64,000 nt of DNA from Streptomyces huiliensis. Lineage in GTDB: Bacteria; Actinomycetota; Actinomycetes; Streptomycetales; Streptomycetaceae. Made by a program: the position numbers and the translations under genes. How positions within the stretch are numbered: position 1 is the stretch's first letter; each line of letters begins with the position of its first letter. Under the pieces are notes generated by a model. That model saw nothing but the letters and a program-made list of their open reading frames with translations, was not told where the DNA came from and searched no databases. Location of the stretch: assembly GCF_020037025.1 (NCBI RefSeq), contig NZ_JAIQLH010000055.1, positions 16,571 through 80,570 on the forward strand, given 5' to 3'. This document shows positions 8,042-15,973 of this stretch, one piece after another.

Positions 8042-10240
8042 TCAGTCCGCGAAGAACTCCCCCCGCTCCGCCTTCTCCAGCAGCAGCCGCGGCGGCGCGA
8101 AGCGGTCGCCGTACGCCGCCTGGAGTTCCCGGGCACGCGCGGTGAATCCGGCGGGGCCGCCCTCGTACCCGTTGATGTACTGGACGGCGCCGCCGGTCCA
8201 GCCGGGGAAGCCGATGCCGAACAGGGAGCCGATGTTGGCGTCGGCGACCGACGTGAGGACGCCCTCCTCCAGACAGCGGACGGTGTCCAGCGCCTCGGCG
8301 AACAGCATCCGCTCCTGGAGTTCCGCCAGGGAGATGCCGTCCGGCTGCGTCGTCCCTCCGAAGTGCTCGGCCAGGCCGGGCCACAGGCCCGTACGCCGGC
8401 CGTCCTCGTAGTCGTAGAAGCCGGCGCCGCCCGCCCGTCCGGTGCGCCCGAACTCGTCGACCATCCGGTCGATGACGGCGTCGGCCGGGTGCGGGGTCCA
8501 GGTGCCGCCGGCCGCCTCGGTGGCGCGCCGGGCCTCCTCGCGGATGCGGCGCGGCAGGGTGAGGGTGAGCTCGTCCATCAGGGAGAGGACCTTGGCGGGG
8601 TAGCCGGCCTGGGCGGCGGCCTGTTCGATGGTGGCGGCGGGGATGCCCTCGCCGAGCATGGCGACGCCCTCGGAGATGAACCGGCCGATGACGCGCGAGG
8701 TGAAGAAGCCGCGCGAGTCGTTGACGACGATGGGTGTCTTGCGGAGCTGCCTGACGAGGTCGAAGGCGCGGGCCAGGGCCTCGTCGCCGGTGCGCTCGCC
8801 CTTGATGATCTCGATGAGCGGCATCTTGTCGACGGGCGAGAAGAAGTGCAGCCCGACGAAGTCGGCGGCCCGCTCGACGCCCTCGGCGAGCAGGGTGATG
8901 GGCAGGGTGGACGTGTTGGAGCAGAGCAGGGCGTCGGGGGCGACGACGTGCTGGATCTCCTGGAAGACCTTGTGCTTGAGGGCCGGGTCCTCGAAGACGG
9001 CCTCGATGACGGCGTCGCAGCCGGCGAGGTCGGCCGGGTCGGCGGTGGGGGTGATGCGGGCGAGGAGCGCGTCCCGCTTCTCCTCGGTCGTCCGGCCCTT
9101 GGCCAGGGCCTTGGCGAGGAGACCGGCCGAGTACTCCTTGCCCTTGCGGGCGTTGTCGAGCGAGACGTCCTTGAGGACGACGTCGATGCCGGCGCGGGCG
9201 CAGGCGTAGGCGATGCCGGCGCCCATCATGCCGGCGCCGAGCACGGCGACCTTGCGGACCTTCCGCTGCTCCGGTCCGGCGGGCCGGCTGCGACCGGCGT
9301 TGACCGCCTGGAGGTCGAAGAAGAACGCCTGGATCATGTTCTTGCTCGTCTGCCCGGTGGCCAGGTCCACGAAGTAGCGGGACTCGATCGTCGTGGCGGT
9401 CTCGAAGTCGACCTGGGCGCCCTCGACGGCGGCGGCGAGGATGTTGCGGGGCGCGGGGTAGGGGGCGCCCGAGGTCTGCTTGACGAGCGTCGCCGGGAAG
9501 GCGGGCAGGTTGGCGGCGAGGGCCGGGTGGGACGGCTTCCCGCCGGGCATCCGGTAGCCGTCGGTGTCCCAGGGCTGTCGGGACTCGGGGTGGGCGAGGA
9601 CGAACTCCCGTGCCTTTGCGAGGAGTTCCTCGGCGCTGTCCACGACCTCGTGGACGAGCCCGGCCTCCAGCGCCCGCCGGGGGCTGTACTGGGTGCCCTG
9701 GACGAGGACCTTCAGCAGCGCGTCCGCGATGCCGAGGAGGCGTACGGTACGGGTGACGCCCCCGCCGCCGGGGAGCAGGCCGAGGGTGACCTCGGGCAGA
9801 CCGATCTTGGAGCCGGGCGCGTCGAGGGCGATCCGGTGGTGGCAGGCGAGGGCGATCTCGTACCCGCCGCCGAGCGCCGCGCCGTTGAGGGCGGCGACGA
9901 CCGGGATGCCCAGGGTCTCGATGCGGCGCAGGTCGCGCTTGAGCTCCTGGGTGGCCTCGAACGCGGTCTCCGCGTGCTCGGGCCGGAGCGTGATCAGTTC
10001 GCGGAGGTCGCCGCCGGCGAAGAAGGTCTTCTTCGCGGACGTGAAGATCACGCCACGGACGGACTCCCGCTCGGCCTCCAGGCGGTCGGCGACCGCCCGC
10101 AGGGACGCCTGGAAGTCGCGGTTCATGGTGTTGGCGGACTGCCGCGGGTCGTCGAGGACGAGGGTGACGACGCCGTCGGCGTCCTGCTCCCAGCGGATCG
10201 TCTCGGCGGGGCTGGTGGTACTCGTGCCGGCGGTGCTCAT
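8042..10240 (-). CDS. fadB: Fatty-acid oxidation bifunctional protein: enoyl-CoA hydratase / 3-hydroxyacyl-CoA dehydrogenase
   Basis: A 732-residue trifunctional-alpha-type enzyme carrying out steps two and three of beta-oxidation. The N-terminal crotonase domain (about 1-300) has FFAGGDLRELI, GGGYEIALACHHRIA and GLPEVTLGLLPGGGGV with the expected oxyanion loop and acidic residues. The central NAD-binding domain starts at LGAGMMGAGIAYACARAG (about residue 335) and carries LHFFSPVDKMPLIEII; the C-terminal 3HCDH domains include SRGFFTSRVIGRF. The start ATG of MSTAGTSTTSP is chosen because GGAG of the upstream GGTCTCCTGGAGG region serves it. It lies 73 bases downstream of the thiolase in the same transcript, giving the usual FadA-FadB partnership. 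Confidence 0.93.
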   Translation of the reverse strand: MSTAGTSTTSPAETIRWEQDADGVVTLVLDDPRQSANTMNRDFQASLRAVADRLEAERESVRGVIFTSAKKTFFAGGDLRELITLRPEHAETAFEATQELKRDLRRIETLGIPVVAALNGAALGGGYEIALACHHRIALDAPGSKIGLPEVTLGLLPGGGGVTRTVRLLGIADALLKVLVQGTQYSPRRALEAGLVHEVVDSAEELLAKAREFVLAHPESRQPWDTDGYRMPGGKPSHPALAANLPAFPATLVKQTSGAPYPAPRNILAAAVEGAQVDFETATTIESRYFVDLATGQTSKNMIQAFFFDLQAVNAGRSRPAGPEQRKVRKVAVLGAGMMGAGIAYACARAGIDVVLKDVSLDNARKGKEYSAGLLAKALAKGRTTEEKRDALLARITPTADPADLAGCDAVIEAVFEDPALKHKVFQEIQHVVAPDALLCSNTSTLPITLLAEGVERAADFVGLHFFSPVDKMPLIEIIKGERTGDEALARAFDLVRQLRKTPIVVNDSRGFFTSRVIGRFISEGVAMLGEGIPAATIEQAAAQAGYPAKVLSLMDELTLTLPRRIREEARRATEAAGGTWTPHPADAVIDRMVDEFGRTGRAGGAGFYDYEDGRRTGLWPGLAEHFGGTTQPDGISLAELQERMLFAEALDTVRCLEEGVLTSVADANIGSLFGIGFPGWTGGAVQYINGYEGGPAGFTARARELQAAYGDRFAPPRLLLEKAERGEFFAD

Positions 10241-10313
10241 GGTGGTGGTCTCCTGGAGGTCTGGGTGGCGGGTACGGCCGGGGCGGGAAACGGGATCCGG
10301 GGCTGCCCGCCGC

Positions 10314-11528
10314 TCAGAGGCGCTCGACGACGGTGGCGACACCCATGCCGCCGCCCACGCACAGCGTGACCAGCCCGTACCGCTTCCCCTGCCGCTCCAG
10401 TTCGTCGACGACCGTGCCCAGGAGCATCGCCCCGGTGGCGCCGAGCGGGTGGCCGAGGGCGATGGCCCCGCCGTTGACGTTGATCTTCTCCAGGCCGATG
10501 CCCATGTCGTCGGCGAAGCGCAGCACGACGGCGGCGAACGCCTCGTTCATCTCGACGAGGTCGATGTCGTCGATGGTCAGCCCGGCCTTGGCCAGGGCCT
10601 TGCGGCAGGCGGGCGCGGGCCCGGTGAGCATGATGGTCGGCTCGGATCCCGAGACGGCGGCGGAGACGATCCGGGCGCGCGGGGTCAGCCCGTACCGCTC
10701 GCCGACCCGCTCGTTGCCGATGGCCACGAGGGCGGCGCCGTCGACGATTCCGGAGGAGTTGCCGGCGTGGTGGACGTGGTCGATCCGCTCCACCCAGTGG
10801 TACTTGGCCAGCGCCACGGCGTCGAAGCCGGCCGCCTCGCCGATGCCGGCGAAGGAGGGCTTGAGCTTGGCGAGGGTCTCGGGGGTGGTGCCGGGGCGCA
10901 GGTGCTCGTCGCGGTCGAGGACGACCAGGCCGTTGCGATCGCGTACGGGGACGACGGAGCGGTCGAAGCGGCCCTCCTTCCAGGCGCGGGCGGCGTTCTC
11001 CTGCGAGCGGGAGGCGAAGGCGTCGACGTCGTGGCGGGTGTAGCCGCCGAGGGTGGCGATGAGGTCGGCGCTGACGCCCTGGGGGACGAAGCCGGTGGCG
11101 AAGTTGGTCATGGGGTCGCCGAACCAGGCACCGCCGTCGGAGGCCATGGGCACCCGGGACATGGACTCGACGCCGCCCGCGAGGACGAGGTCCTCCCAGC
11201 CCGAACGCACCTTGGCGGCGGCCGTGTTGACGGCTTCGAGGCCGGAGGCACAGAAGCGGTTCTGCTGGACGCCGGCGACGGTCTCGGGCAGCCCCGCGGC
11301 GACGGCGGCGATCCGCGCGATGTCCGAGCCCTGCTCGCCGACCGGACTGACGACGCCGAGCACGATGTCGTCGATCGCGGCGGGGTCGAGGTCCGGGAAG
11401 CGGCGGCGCAGCTCGTGGAGGAGCCCGACGACGAGGTCGATGGGCTTGGTGCCGTGCAGGGAGCCGTTCGCCTTGCCGCGGCCCCTGGGGGTGCGGATGG
11501 CGTCGTAGACGTACGCTTCGGTGCTCAA
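10314..11528 (-). CDS. fadA: Acetyl-CoA acyltransferase (thiolase)
   Basis: A 404-residue thiolase performing the last step of beta-oxidation (cleavage of 3-ketoacyl-CoA). The acyl-accepting cysteine is in [15 protein letters not shown] (about residue 93). The C-terminal active-site motifs [11 protein letters not shown] (His) and [16 protein letters not shown] (Cys) are intact. The N-terminus [16 protein letters not shown] is typical of the FadA/FadI side rather than biosynthetic PhaA. It is followed closely by the FadB-type gene and separated from the acyl-CoA dehydrogenase upstream by a minisatellite of about 260 bp. Confidence 0.94.
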   Translation of the reverse strand: MSTEAYVYDAIRTPRGRGKANGSLHGTKPIDLVVGLLHELRRRFPDLDPAAIDDIVLGVVSPVGEQGSDIARIAAVAAGLPETVAGVQQNRFCASGLEAVNTAAAKVRSGWEDLVLAGGVESMSRVPMASDGGAWFGDPMTNFATGFVPQGVSADLIATLGGYTRHDVDAFASRSQENAARAWKEGRFDRSVVPVRDRNGLVVLDRDEHLRPGTTPETLAKLKPSFAGIGEAAGFDAVALAKYHWVERIDHVHHAGNSSGIVDGAALVAIGNERVGERYGLTPRARIVSAAVSGSEPTIMLTGPAPACRKALAKAGLTIDDIDLVEMNEAFAAVVLRFADDMGIGLEKINVNGGAIALGHPLGATGAMLLGTVVDELERQGKRYGLVTLCVGGGMGVATVVERL

Positions 11529-11570
11529 GGTCGGCAGCCTTCCTGGGGGTGGGTCTCGATGATGCGGTCG

Positions 11571-11827
11571 GACGGTTCAGGCCGGCGGTATCGGTGTCGG
11601 ATGGTTCAGGCCGGCGGTGTCGGACGGTTCAGACCGGCGTTCTCGGACGGTTCAGGCCGGCGGTATCGGTGTCGGATGGTTCAGGCCGGCGGTGTCGGAC
11701 GGTTCAGACCGGCGTTCTCGGACGGTTCAGGCCGGCGGTATCGGTGTCGGATGGTTCAGGCCGGCGGTGTCGGACGGTTCAGACCGGCGTTCTCGGACGG
11801 TTCAGGCCGGCGGTGTCGGGCGGTTCA
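11571..11827. repeat. 75-bp minisatellite between acyl-CoA dehydrogenase and thiolase genes
   Basis: Three perfect 75-bp copies (11571-11645, 11646-11720, 11721-11795) are followed by a partial copy. Each copy consists of three diverged 23-bp subunits of the form GAYGGTTCAGRCCGGCGKTST; the first subunit is lengthened by 6 bp. The last degenerate subunit (from 11819) runs into the stop codon of the acyl-CoA dehydrogenase, so that codon lies inside repeat-derived sequence. Because 75 is a multiple of three, several frames stay open, but none looks like a gene. The region is transcribed if the four flanking genes form one operon. Confidence 0.95.
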
Positions 11828-12976
11828 GGCCAGCAGTGAGCGCCCGATGATCTCCTTCATGATCTCGGTCGTACCGCCGTAGATCGTCTGGATCCGGCCG
11901 TCGGTGAACGCCCGGGCGACCGGGTACTCGGCCATGTAGCCGTACCCGCCGTGCAGTTGGAGGCACCGGTCGGCGACGCGCTTCTGCAGCTCGGTCGCCC
12001 ACCACTTGGCCATCGACGCGTGTTCGGCGTCCAGCCGCCCGTCGGTGTGCTCCACCACGCAGCGGTCGACGAAGGCGCGGGTGACGGCGCACTCGGTGGC
12101 CATCTCCGCGAGTTCGAAGCGGATGTGCTGGAACCGGGCGAGCGGCCGGCCGAAGGCCTCGCGCTCCTTGACGTACCGCGTGGTGATCTCCACCAGGTGC
12201 TCGGCGACGGCCGCGGCGGAGACGGCGATCTGCAACCGCTCCTGCGGCAGGTTGGCCATCAGATGCCCGAACGCACCGTGCAGCTCACCCAGCAGGTTCC
12301 CCTTGGGCACGCGGACGTCGTCGAAGAACAGCTCGGCGGTGTCCTGCGACTTCTGCCCGATCTTGGCGAGGTTCCGGCCGCGCTCGAACCCCGGCATGCC
12401 GCGTTCGACGACGAGCAGGCTGAGCCCGCGGGCCCCGCCCTCGGGGGTGGTCCGGGCCACGACGATCACGAGGTCGGCGAGGATCCCGTTGGAGATGAAC
12501 GTCTTGGACCCGTTGAGCAGCCAGTGGTCGCCCTCGTCCACGGCCGTGGTGCGGATCCCCTGGAGGTCGGACCCGGCCCCGGGTTCGGTCATGGCGATGG
12601 CGGTGACGGTCTCGCCGGTGCAGAAGCCGGGCAGCCAGCGCCGCTTCTGCTCGTCGGTGGCGAGGGCGGTGAGGTACGGCCCGATGATGTCGTTGTGCAG
12701 CCCGGCGGCGAACCCGGCCACGCCCGCGCGGGCGAACTCCTCGGCGAGGACGACGCCGAACCGGAAGTCCGGGGCGCCCCCGCCGCCGTACTCCTCGGGC
12801 ACGGCGAGCCCGAGCAGCCCCTGCTTGCCGGCCGCCCGCCAGACGTCGCGGGAGACGACGCCGTCCTCCTCCCACCGCTCGTAGTGGGGCGCGACCTCAC
12901 GGTCGAGGAAGGTCCGCACGGTGCTGCGGAAGGCATCGTGCCGGTCGTCGAAGATCCGTCGCTCCAGCGCTCGCAT
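11825..12976 (-). CDS. Acyl-CoA dehydrogenase, long-chain (LCAD) type
   Basis: A 383-residue FAD enzyme introducing the 2,3 double bond of acyl-CoA. Signature blocks are MTEPGAGSDLQGIRTT, LNGSKTFISNGILAD, LQLHGGYGYMAEYPVAR and, near the end, IYGGTTEIMKEII. The Gly-Gly in place of Tyr-Glu at that last site is the LCAD/IVD pattern in which the catalytic glutamate sits earlier in helix G. The start ATG overlaps the racemase stop by one base (TGATG), indicating translational coupling. The stop codon lies within the last degenerate unit of the downstream minisatellite. Confidence 0.92.
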   Translation of the reverse strand: MRALERRIFDDRHDAFRSTVRTFLDREVAPHYERWEEDGVVSRDVWRAAGKQGLLGLAVPEEYGGGGAPDFRFGVVLAEEFARAGVAGFAAGLHNDIIGPYLTALATDEQKRRWLPGFCTGETVTAIAMTEPGAGSDLQGIRTTAVDEGDHWLLNGSKTFISNGILADLVIVVARTTPEGGARGLSLLVVERGMPGFERGRNLAKIGQKSQDTAELFFDDVRVPKGNLLGELHGAFGHLMANLPQERLQIAVSAAAVAEHLVEITTRYVKEREAFGRPLARFQHIRFELAEMATECAVTRAFVDRCVVEHTDGRLDAEHASMAKWWATELQKRVADRCLQLHGGYGYMAEYPVARAFTDGRIQTIYGGTTEIMKEIIGRSLLA

Positions 12977-14124
12977 CACTGCGGCCCCTTCGGTAGAAGT
13001 CCGGTCTGGAGAAGCCCGGGAACGTCCCAGTCGCGGGCGACCTCCTCGGTGTGCGCGCCGGGCGGGGCGGGCGGCCGTCGGAGGGAGCCGGGGGTGGCGG
13101 AGAAGCGGGGCGCGGGGGCGGGCTGGGTGACGCCGTCGCGCTCGGCGAAGGTGCCGCGGGCGGCGAGGTGCGGGTGGCCGGGGGCCTCGCGCAGCGAGAG
13201 CACGGGCGCGACGCAGGCGTCCGTCCCCTCGAACAGGGCCGTCCACTCGGCGCGGGTACGCCCCCGGAACCGCTCGGCGACGAGGTCCCGCAACTCCCCC
13301 CACCGCCCCGGATCCTCCCGCGCGGCGGCCTCCGCGCCCTCGATCCCCAGCAGCCGGACGAACTCCCCGTAGAACCGCGGTTCGAGCGCCCCGACGGCCA
13401 TGTGCCCGCCGTCGGACGTCTCGTAGACGCCGTAGAACGGCGCGCCGCCGTCCAGCAGGTTTCCGCCGCGCCGGTCCTGCCAGGCGCCGGCGGCGAGCAT
13501 GCCGTGGAGCATGGCGGTGAGGTGGGCGGTGCCGTCGACGATGGCGGCGTCGACGACCTGCCCTGCGCCGCCGGCCCGGGCGCGAAGGAGCGCGGAGAGC
13601 ACGCCGACGACGAGGTAGAGGGAGCCGCCGGCGTAGTCGCCGAGCAGGTTGGCGGGCGGACAGGGCGGCCCGCCGGCCGGCCCGGTCAGCCCGAGGGCGC
13701 CGGTGACGGCGATGTACCCGATGTCGTGCCCGGCCGTCGGTGCCAGCGGCCCGTCCTGCCCCCAGCCGGTCATCCGCCCGTACACCAGCCGGGGGTTGCG
13801 CTCCAGACACGGCCCCGGCCCGACCCCGAGCCGCTCGGCGACCCCGGGCCGGTACCCCTCCAGCAGCACGTCGGCCCGCTCGACGAGCCCGAGGACGGCC
13901 TCCGCCCCGCCCTCCGCCTTCAGGTCGACGCACACGGAGCGCTTGTTCCGCTGGGTGACGTCCCGCCGCGGCTCTATCCCCAGCCCGGGCCCCCCGGGCC
14001 GGTCGACCCGCACCACGTCGGCCCCGAGATCCCCGAGCAGCATCCCGGCGAACGGCCCGGGCCCGATCCCGGCCAGCTCGACGACACGCACACCCGCGAG
14101 CGGACCGCCCACCGCATCTGCCAT
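12976..14124 (-). CDS. mcr: CaiB/BaiF CoA-transferase family, alpha-methylacyl-CoA racemase type
   Basis: A 382-residue class III CoA-transferase fold protein. Active-site blocks match alpha-methylacyl-CoA racemase rather than formyl-CoA transferase: APTAGHDIGYIAVTGAL supplies the His/Asp pair, NLLGDYAGGSLYLVVG the catalytic Asp, and ALEPRFYGEFV the conserved Glu. The enzyme would interconvert 2R- and 2S-methylacyl-CoA so that branched chains can enter beta-oxidation. It is the first gene of the minus-strand operon and is coupled to the dehydrogenase. A short AT-richer stretch upstream (about 14165-14220) probably holds the promoter. Confidence 0.88.
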   Translation of the reverse strand: MADAVGGPLAGVRVVELAGIGPGPFAGMLLGDLGADVVRVDRPGGPGLGIEPRRDVTQRNKRSVCVDLKAEGGAEAVLGLVERADVLLEGYRPGVAERLGVGPGPCLERNPRLVYGRMTGWGQDGPLAPTAGHDIGYIAVTGALGLTGPAGGPPCPPANLLGDYAGGSLYLVVGVLSALLRARAGGAGQVVDAAIVDGTAHLTAMLHGMLAAGAWQDRRGGNLLDGGAPFYGVYETSDGGHMAVGALEPRFYGEFVRLLGIEGAEAAAREDPGRWGELRDLVAERFRGRTRAEWTALFEGTDACVAPVLSLREAPGHPHLAARGTFAERDGVTQPAPAPRFSATPGSLRRPPAPPGAHTEEVARDWDVPGLLQTGLLPKGPQ

Positions 14125-14280
14125 CCGGACCGCTCCCGTGACCGTCGCCTCGATGACTCGCCTCTATGACAAGACCGCTGTAACACTCGTGATGTTAAGA
14201 ACGTGTTCCACTCTCCACAAGCCCCGGACCCCGGGCGGAAATTGACGGACCCGGCCGACCCCGCGTCGAACTCCCCCGAC

Positions 14281-14658
14281 TCAGCCGTCCAACTCGGCGA
14301 CAAGCCGCTTGGGAGCGACACACCGGTAGCTCTCCTCCACCCAGTCGCAGAGCAGCTCCACCGGCACGCCCCCGCCGGCCAACGGCACCGACACCCAACC
14401 ATGCCGGCCCAGCCCGTACGCCGTGGGAGCGGCCCCCGGCACCGCGAGGGCGTGCCCGTGCGCCTCCTCGTCCTTCAGCTTGACGCTGATACCGGTCCCC
14501 TCGGCGTTCTCCTCGTCCCCCAGGAACACGAAGATCTTCTTGTTCACCTTCACGACGGCGCTCTCGCCCCACGGAAAGTCCTCGACGGCACCGGGCAGAC
14601 CGAGAGCGAACGCGCGGACTTTCGCTCTCGCGACGAGGGGTGCGGGGGTGCGGGCCAT
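14281..14658 (-). CDS. MmcQ/YjbR family protein
   Basis: A 125-residue protein of the MmcQ/YjbR fold (double-wing, CyaY-like), often labelled DNA-binding though the role is not established. Recognisable blocks are GLPGAVEDFPWGE, KVNKKIFVFLG, SVKLKDEEA and YGLGRHGWVSVPL, followed by the ending WVEESYRCVAPKRLVAELDG. A GGAGG-like site precedes the ATG. It sits alone between the beta-oxidation operon and the left end of the defence island. Confidence 0.86.
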   Translation of the reverse strand: MARTPAPLVARAKVRAFALGLPGAVEDFPWGESAVVKVNKKIFVFLGDEENAEGTGISVKLKDEEAHGHALAVPGAAPTAYGLGRHGWVSVPLAGGGVPVELLCDWVEESYRCVAPKRLVAELDG

Positions 14659-14906
14659 GGAGTACCTCCGAGGAATTGATCGTTTATAGGTACACGCTAG
14701 GCGCGTCGACGTACGGCATCGTCCGACGCATGCGGCGCGCCGGGTCTTCGTCGGCCGCCCCCGATCTCCGGCCCGTCATCGGCCGACGCGATCGCGGCCG
14801 CTCGGAGCGTACGCCCGTCCACGGACCCGGTCGCCGCATGACACCGCCGGCGAGCGGGGTAGCCTGCCATCCCCCCTTGCGTCGAGTTTCCGGAAGAGCA
14901 CGAACG
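14659..14906. other. Left flank of the defence island, no gene seen
   Basis: About 250 bases separate the MmcQ gene from the methyltransferase-like gene. They should hold two divergent promoters. An AT-richer patch (TTGATCGTTTATAGGTACAC) next to the MmcQ start is the best promoter candidate. I found no repeat matching the right flank and no integrase or tRNA. Confidence 0.4.
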
Positions 14907-15902
14907 GTGATCATGGAAGATTCCCGCCTCGAACGCCTCAGCTGCCTCGCCGTGTGCGCCGGCGCGGGCGGTCTCGCGCTCGGCCTCGAACAGGCCGGTT
15001 TCGATCCCGTGTTGCTCTTGGACAATCGCCCGGTCGCCTGCGAGACCCTGCGCCTGAACCGTCCCCGATGGAACGTTCTCGAAACGGACGTCCTGGATTT
15101 CGACCCGGTGGACCACCAGGTGACGTACGACGTCGACCTTTTGGCCGCCGGCCTGCCTCGGGTGAAGGCCGGCGCGGCGGTGGCGCGTGTGGACGACGAG
15201 GAGATACGCGTACTCGCGGCGACGATCATGCTCATGCATGGAGTCCGGCCTCGGGCCCTGCTCGTCGAGAACGTGCCGGACCTGGTCTCCAAGCCCGCCT
15301 TCGAGCCGGTTCGCGCGTACATCGCGGCGGAATTGCAACACCTCGGATATCGACATCACTGGTTCGTTCTCAATGCGATGGACCACGGGGTGCCCCAGGA
15401 TCGCAAACAGGGCATCCTCGTGGCCTTGAAGGGGGACGCCATCGAGGACTTCGTCGTTCCGACGCCCGACGCGAAACCGCCGGTCACGGTGGGCGAGGCG
15501 TTGGGCGCCTCCATGGCCTCTCGCGGCTGGCCCCACGCGGCCGCGTGGGCAGCGCAGGCCGACCGGGTCGCTCCGACCCTGGTCGGCGGCTCCTGGAACC
15601 GCGGTGGGGCCGACCTGGGGCCGACCGGATCGAAGCGTTCCTGGGCCCGCATGCGGGTTAACGGCGGCACCGTCGCCGACGAGCCCCCCGGCCCCGATTT
15701 CCCGTGGGAGCCCTCGCTCGACGTCAAGGGCATGGTGTCACTGACCGTCGAGCAGGCGGCGCGGCTGCAGGGCTTTCCCGGCGACTGGCGCTTCGCCGGG
15801 CGCAAGACGGCCCGTTACCGGCAGATAGGACACGCCTCGCCGCCTCCCGTGGGCCGGGCCCTCGGGCTCGCGATCCGGGCGGCGTTGCCGGCCCGGGCCT
15901 GA
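14907..15902 (+). CDS. C5-cytosine methyltransferase-like protein lacking the catalytic cysteine
   Basis: A 331-residue protein with the fold of a DNA cytosine-C5 methyltransferase. Motif I is VCAGAGGLALGLEQAGF (SAM binding), motif VI LLVENVPDL (Glu121), motif VIII DHGVPQDRKQGILVA, and motif X appears as IGHASPP instead of GNAVPP. Motif IV, which should read Pro-Cys with the nucleophile, reads AAGLPRVKAG, so Arg85 replaces cysteine. The surrounding residues are also unlike PCQ, and no frameshift would restore it. It is therefore probably not a methylase but may still bind SAM or DNA. The GTG start is preferred because GGAAG lies 10 bases upstream; an ATG two codons on is the alternative. It converges on the DrmB-like gene. 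Confidence 0.82.
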   Translation: MIMEDSRLERLSCLAVCAGAGGLALGLEQAGFDPVLLLDNRPVACETLRLNRPRWNVLETDVLDFDPVDHQVTYDVDLLAAGLPRVKAGAAVARVDDEEIRVLAATIMLMHGVRPRALLVENVPDLVSKPAFEPVRAYIAAELQHLGYRHHWFVLNAMDHGVPQDRKQGILVALKGDAIEDFVVPTPDAKPPVTVGEALGASMASRGWPHAAAWAAQADRVAPTLVGGSWNRGGADLGPTGSKRSWARMRVNGGTVADEPPGPDFPWEPSLDVKGMVSLTVEQAARLQGFPGDWRFAGRKTARYRQIGHASPPPVGRALGLAIRAALPARA

Positions 15903-15919
15903 CCCTCGGGACGCGGGGC

Positions 15920-15958
15920 GGCGAGGAGGGGAGAGCCGCTCGTCCTCCTCTCCTCGCC
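15920..15958. terminator. Bidirectional terminator between convergent island genes
   Basis: A 14-bp stem with one G-T pair (15920-15933 with 15945-15958, GGCGAGGAG against CTCCTCGCC at the base) lies in the 71-base gap between the methyltransferase-like gene and the DUF1998 gene, which end facing each other. Confidence 0.65.
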
Positions 15959-15973
15959 GTCACCGCCCGGTAC

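Noticed and set aside
11571..11827. CRISPR array
   Set aside because: The repeats are contiguous 75-bp units with no unique spacers, and no cas genes are present. The same holds for the 9-, 10- and 18-bp arrays.
11549..11882. Repeat-encoded proteins with 25-residue periods in the minisatellite
   Set aside because: Open frames arise because the 75-bp unit is a multiple of three; there is no ribosome site and no homology.
15121..15200. Base error hiding the PCQ motif of the first methylase-like gene
   Set aside because: The residues on both sides differ from the PCQ loop in every frame and the frame is continuous into intact motifs VI and VIII, so a simple indel does not restore it.
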